Of a stretch of DNA of 64,000 nucleotides, positions 60,340-64,000 are shown piece by piece (the stretch's first letter is position 1; the number at the start of each line of letters is the position of its first letter). The DNA lies in the NCBI GenBank assembly GCA_024699855.1, contig JAMPIQ010000002.1, positions 16,678,001-16,742,000 on the forward strand. Reading direction: 5' to 3'. A program made the translations under genes and the position numbers. The DNA comes from Aphelenchoides besseyi (lineage: Eukaryota > Nematoda > Chromadorea > Rhabditida > Aphelenchoididae). The notes under the pieces were generated by a model that ran no database searches, was not told the DNA's origin, and saw nothing but the letters and a program-made list of their open reading frames with translations.

Positions 60340-63300
60340 TCCTCTACATTCACATTTTGATTCGAAGTTCCGGCTGTTGGCTTGTCTCTAGTGAGGAGTC
60401 GACAGTTGGACCTTTTTTATCACTCATTCTCCCATTATTGTATCCCGCACATTTGAACTTGTACTAGTTTTACTAATAAACCAGATTTCCATTGAAGACA
60501 AATCTTTCATTTCTTCAGAATCTTAGTTGATTAACGAATGAATTCAAAAGTTGAGTTGGTTGACTGTTTTATAGCACCCGTGATTCGTTCTTTTTTAATT
60601 CAATATAAAACACACTTATTTGTAACGACTTAAAATACAGTTCTCTTAATTGAATGTCAGCTGCCCGACCTCAAAATCTGTAGAAATGAGTTCAGTACTT
60701 CATGGCTCCAGGATGCTTTAATCTCTGAAGGGCGAGTGATTTGTGTTCGATCTCTCATTCAACTACAACAAGCAATGAATCCAAGTGTTTGTTTGTCGAG
60801 CAATATAATCAAGCATCAATTCTTGCGGAAGACCTTAATCGATGAAACAACTCAAACCGATTCATGTTGCTGTTTTTCATTCAGATTCCAATCTATAATT
60901 AGATTTGAAGTTGAGTCAAAACGAACATCCCTTAGACTTGTGTGTGGTATTCGGAGCAATCAGTTCTCTGTTGAGAAGCAAAATCGTGTTTCTGTAAACC
61001 AAATGACGTTTCATTAAGGCCTCCATAATTCTAGACTTTCTGCAATCAGCAGTCGTCAGCAAGAATAATTATTTAGTTCTGTAAGTAACTCAGTTGACTA
61101 ATTCCAAAACTCATTTTGTTGAAAGTACACACTCGATTGAGTTCATCCAAGATCAGAAAGATTCGCCGCTCGCTTTCTTTAGTTGTGTGGGTTGTATTAT
61201 ATGTCGTTTTAAAGCCATTTAATTGGTCTATTTATAGTAGTAAAACTGTATATCAACAACTACAAAACAATCAAAATAATTGAACCCAAAGTATAAGCAA
61301 AAATGAACAGAAAATTTCTACCAGAGTTAATAAGTCCATTGCAATTATTTTATATGCCGTCATATATTGCATGTCGATGGGCCCTACTGATGCGCACAAT
61401 CCTATGTTCTTTCAAGGCTATCGGCTTAACCTTCGATATGGTTTGATCAGAAAGACCGATTTCAATGTTAATTTAAAGTCAAAAATTTACTCGGTAAAAG
61501 TTCGTATCTTACAAAACAAATGTCAAATACGTACTCTCCATACCCCAATCTATAAGTTTAACCCTTTGCTTCCGATCGTCAACTCCACTTTCCCCCCATC
61601 ATCACCATCATCATTGCCGATTAGTTAGGGGATCGCAGATTACCTTTGATCACAGGACTTTCGAGTAGACCTATAAATCCGATAGTTAAGCGACACAGGA
61701 TCTGAAACCAATTGATTTCGACTCACTGAGAAGTTGATGTCGAACTCTCTGGATCATGAGCAGCTTTCTGTCCTACAGTCACCAGCAGCTCACAGTCATG
61801 AAGAGCTTATTCACAGCCAACAATTCAACCAACCGAAGATCTCCTGTCCCATAGTTCCCGATTAAAGGTAATGACGGCAAAGGCGGTTCCAACAAACGAC
61901 ACAGAAAGTAATCTGTAGAAGAGTGCGACAGCTGAAATTAAAGTGAGTTAACAAACAGATCATTCACAAAAAGGAGATGGTCCTACTTTCTGATTGGTGC
62001 ATTTCGAAGGCCTTTGCGTGTACGTTCGTTTGATTCTTCGAATCTTCGTACCAACTAGTCTTTGCAGAGTTCAAAAAACAAAGCAGATTGACATCAAAAT
62101 AATCGTTATTCCATTCCCGCTCACACCCACGGACACTCGCACAAACTGAAAAGTAAACTGAGGACGGAAACGAAACGGTCAAAGGATTCGAGTAGTTGGA
62201 CTAGGAGTCTGCTCTTCGATTCCTCCGCTTGGTCATCCAACGCACTGTTTATCCTACACTAGTTGAAACGTGAACAGTGTATGATAATAGTGCGTTGATC
62301 GACCAGCGGAGAGAAGAGCAGGGGAATGAGTAGAGAAGGAATGAGTAGGGAAGGAATGAGACGATGGAGTGACTGTTTGGACTCATTCCAGGGTTTATAT
62401 GCTACTCGAATGAGACCATGGAAGCTGCAAAAGGCGTTACCCGCAGTCAAATATGCAGTCGCTACCAGTGATCAGAACTGAGAAGGCGGTTGGCATCTCT
62501 CGGTAGACAAAAGAGAACAAATTCAATAACGATCGGCGACGCAATCAGATTATTTACTCACTCCCAGACTTTTCCCGAGGTAATTGTGAATTTGAACGAG
62601 ATTGACGGCGTCCTTTAGAATGCAATCACATCTACCATGACATCAACAACTACTGAGCTGTTGGCTTCAGGTCGTATTCTTATGGAAACTTGAACAGTAG
62701 ATTGTTGGCCAAGTCGAATTTTATTGGATAAATCTTCAGTTTATTTGATTCTTCTATAGTTATTTGGACTCCGGCTATCGACCATACCTTCTATAACACT
62801 TCCAACTATTTCGTTGTTCTCGTAGAACGACAAGTGGTAGTAGAGTTTGAATGGTCGGCAAATTTCAAGTTCGATTTCCAAAACCAATGCGTCCATCAAC
62901 TCCAAATTTACACCTATTGATGCTTGTAGTGTGTTTAGTTGTTTGTGAAAATTACAACAAAGGAGGTCAATTCTGCTAGATAAAACCAAGTCTTCAAATT
63001 TAAGCGATTTCTGAGTATGTTGATGTTTCTAATTTATCTCTCGAGCCATTTCACTTCTCTAAACTCTGATAATCGTAATCTTCTAACGTCCTTAACAATT
63101 GTACCAAATAAGAGCTCACCATCATCAATGGTAAGAGCTGCACAAACTTTTGCAATTTTGGACGATTTTCGACAGATTGTTTGGTTTTGAAGACCTCTCA
63201 TTTTTCTCTCAGTTATCCGGTGATTACAATTTTAAGCATGATCAATAGCCGGTGTTTTGGGCTTTCTATTAATATAATATGGGCAATGCTTCTTGCCAGA

Positions 63301-64000
63301 ATCTCCGAGATACATCGATTTACGCGATGGACATGTCATAAAAGGGAATGGGGGGTGTTGTGTATTTTAGCTCGTTGGCTGATTGGATTCCGCTGATATT
63401 GACAGGGTTTAGAGTTCATGAGTAGTTGTTGTCCTGTTAATCACACGCTTCTAGAGTCACTGGTCACCGAGTTGTAGTCAATGGAAGTTCACATTTCGGA
63501 TTATAACTTCGGAGCTAAAATCTCGATGTTGACGTTTTTGTTTGTTGTTATTTCAACTCACCTAAGTTGTGAATAAGAGTTCGAGCAATTAACAGCTGTA
63601 TGTGCAAACTGTTATCCTCGAATGATCAAAATAGTGCACTCAAATTTAAAGCTTCACCTTGACATGAGAACGTGAGAAAACAACAAAACAGAGATCTACA
63701 AACGAATAAAAGAAGTGATCGACATCAACTCATGATCATTAAGCTTGACTACGACGATGAACGTAAAATTTGTCGTTTAATTGGAATCTATTGCTATTTC
63801 TTTGTGTACCAGATGATAATCCCGTTGAAATAATGGGAGAAATAATCGATCATCTGGCTTCAAAAAGGTCATAAACGAAACGAATAAACTTGAAATATTG
63901 TCCAATAGAATTAGAATCGACCATCAATCTACGGTCCAAGTTCACATAAGAATGTGACCTGAAGCCAACAGCTCAGTTGTTAATGTCTTGGTAAATGTGA
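60340..64000. other. No supportable gene
   Basis: A/T-rich sequence with short open frames. A minus-strand stretch at 62,741-62,989 (LMDALVLEIELEICRPFKLY, YHLSFYENNEIVGSVIEGM) looks more protein-like than its neighbours and could be an exon of an unrecognised gene, but no start, stop partner or motif can be fixed. Confidence 0.45.
62323..62362 (+). repeat. Short tandem repeat, 15-base period
   Basis: About two and a half copies of GGAATGAGTAGAGAA, with one substitution in the second copy (GGG for GAG). Confidence 0.75.

Overview
The window is animal genomic DNA, most probably from a nematode. The evidence is many short introns (about 40-50 bases) with T-rich TTTTCAG/TTTTTAG acceptors, a full innexin gap-junction gene, a MATH-BTB gene, a TMEM132 gene, a two-domain secreted von Willebrand A protein, and a possible operon (a 51-residue membrane microprotein followed closely by the mitochondrial protease YME1L). 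I cannot place the species.

Layout. 1-2.2 kb is an inverted copy of about 46.1-48.3 kb. 2.2-3.0 kb holds repeated micro-exons encoding CCHC zinc-knuckle sequence. 3.2-4.7 kb is a 5'-truncated LINE reverse transcriptase with a target-site duplication. 4.9-7.75 kb has a MATH-BTB gene (+) facing an SH2-domain gene (-). 8.6-10.9 kb is the vWA gene. 11.9-17.3 kb has weakly supported membrane-protein exons, a fold-back transposon with a tRNA-like module (14.5-15.25 kb) and a single-pass membrane protein gene (-). 17.3-26.4 kb shows no supportable gene. 26.4-29.4 kb is the innexin. 30.9-34.0 kb is YME1L plus the microprotein upstream of it (-). 36.3-40.4 kb is TMEM132 (+), followed by a small cysteine-rich CC-motif membrane protein (-).

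42.6-53.0 kb is a large imperfect inverted duplication. The right arm carries an apparently complete, unrecognised single-pass membrane protein gene. The left arm carries a damaged copy that has lost the signal peptide, ectodomain and membrane segment. The 4.4 kb spacer between the arms holds an MBR-1/LCOR-like HTH_psq gene with an in-frame TGA, the second copy of the window-start repeat, near-identical truncated copies of the MATH-BTB and SH2 genes, and a short coiled-coil reading frame.

53.7-60.3 kb is a nest of mobile elements. A pogo-type DNA transposon with about 197-bp terminal inverted repeats sits inside a decayed PIF1/Helitron-type helicase. This is flanked by inverted fragments of another repeat, and then by the 3' end of a site-specific non-LTR retrotransposon abutting a 28S rRNA fragment at its classic insertion region. 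60.4-64 kb shows little that I can support.

The cellular genes (innexin, YME1L, TMEM132, the CC-motif protein and the vWA protein) are intact by reading frame and look like ordinary single-copy genes. The accessory parts (0-8 kb and 42-60 kb) share modules that have been copied, inverted and broken relative to one another. They behave as one family of segmental duplications seeded with transposons.
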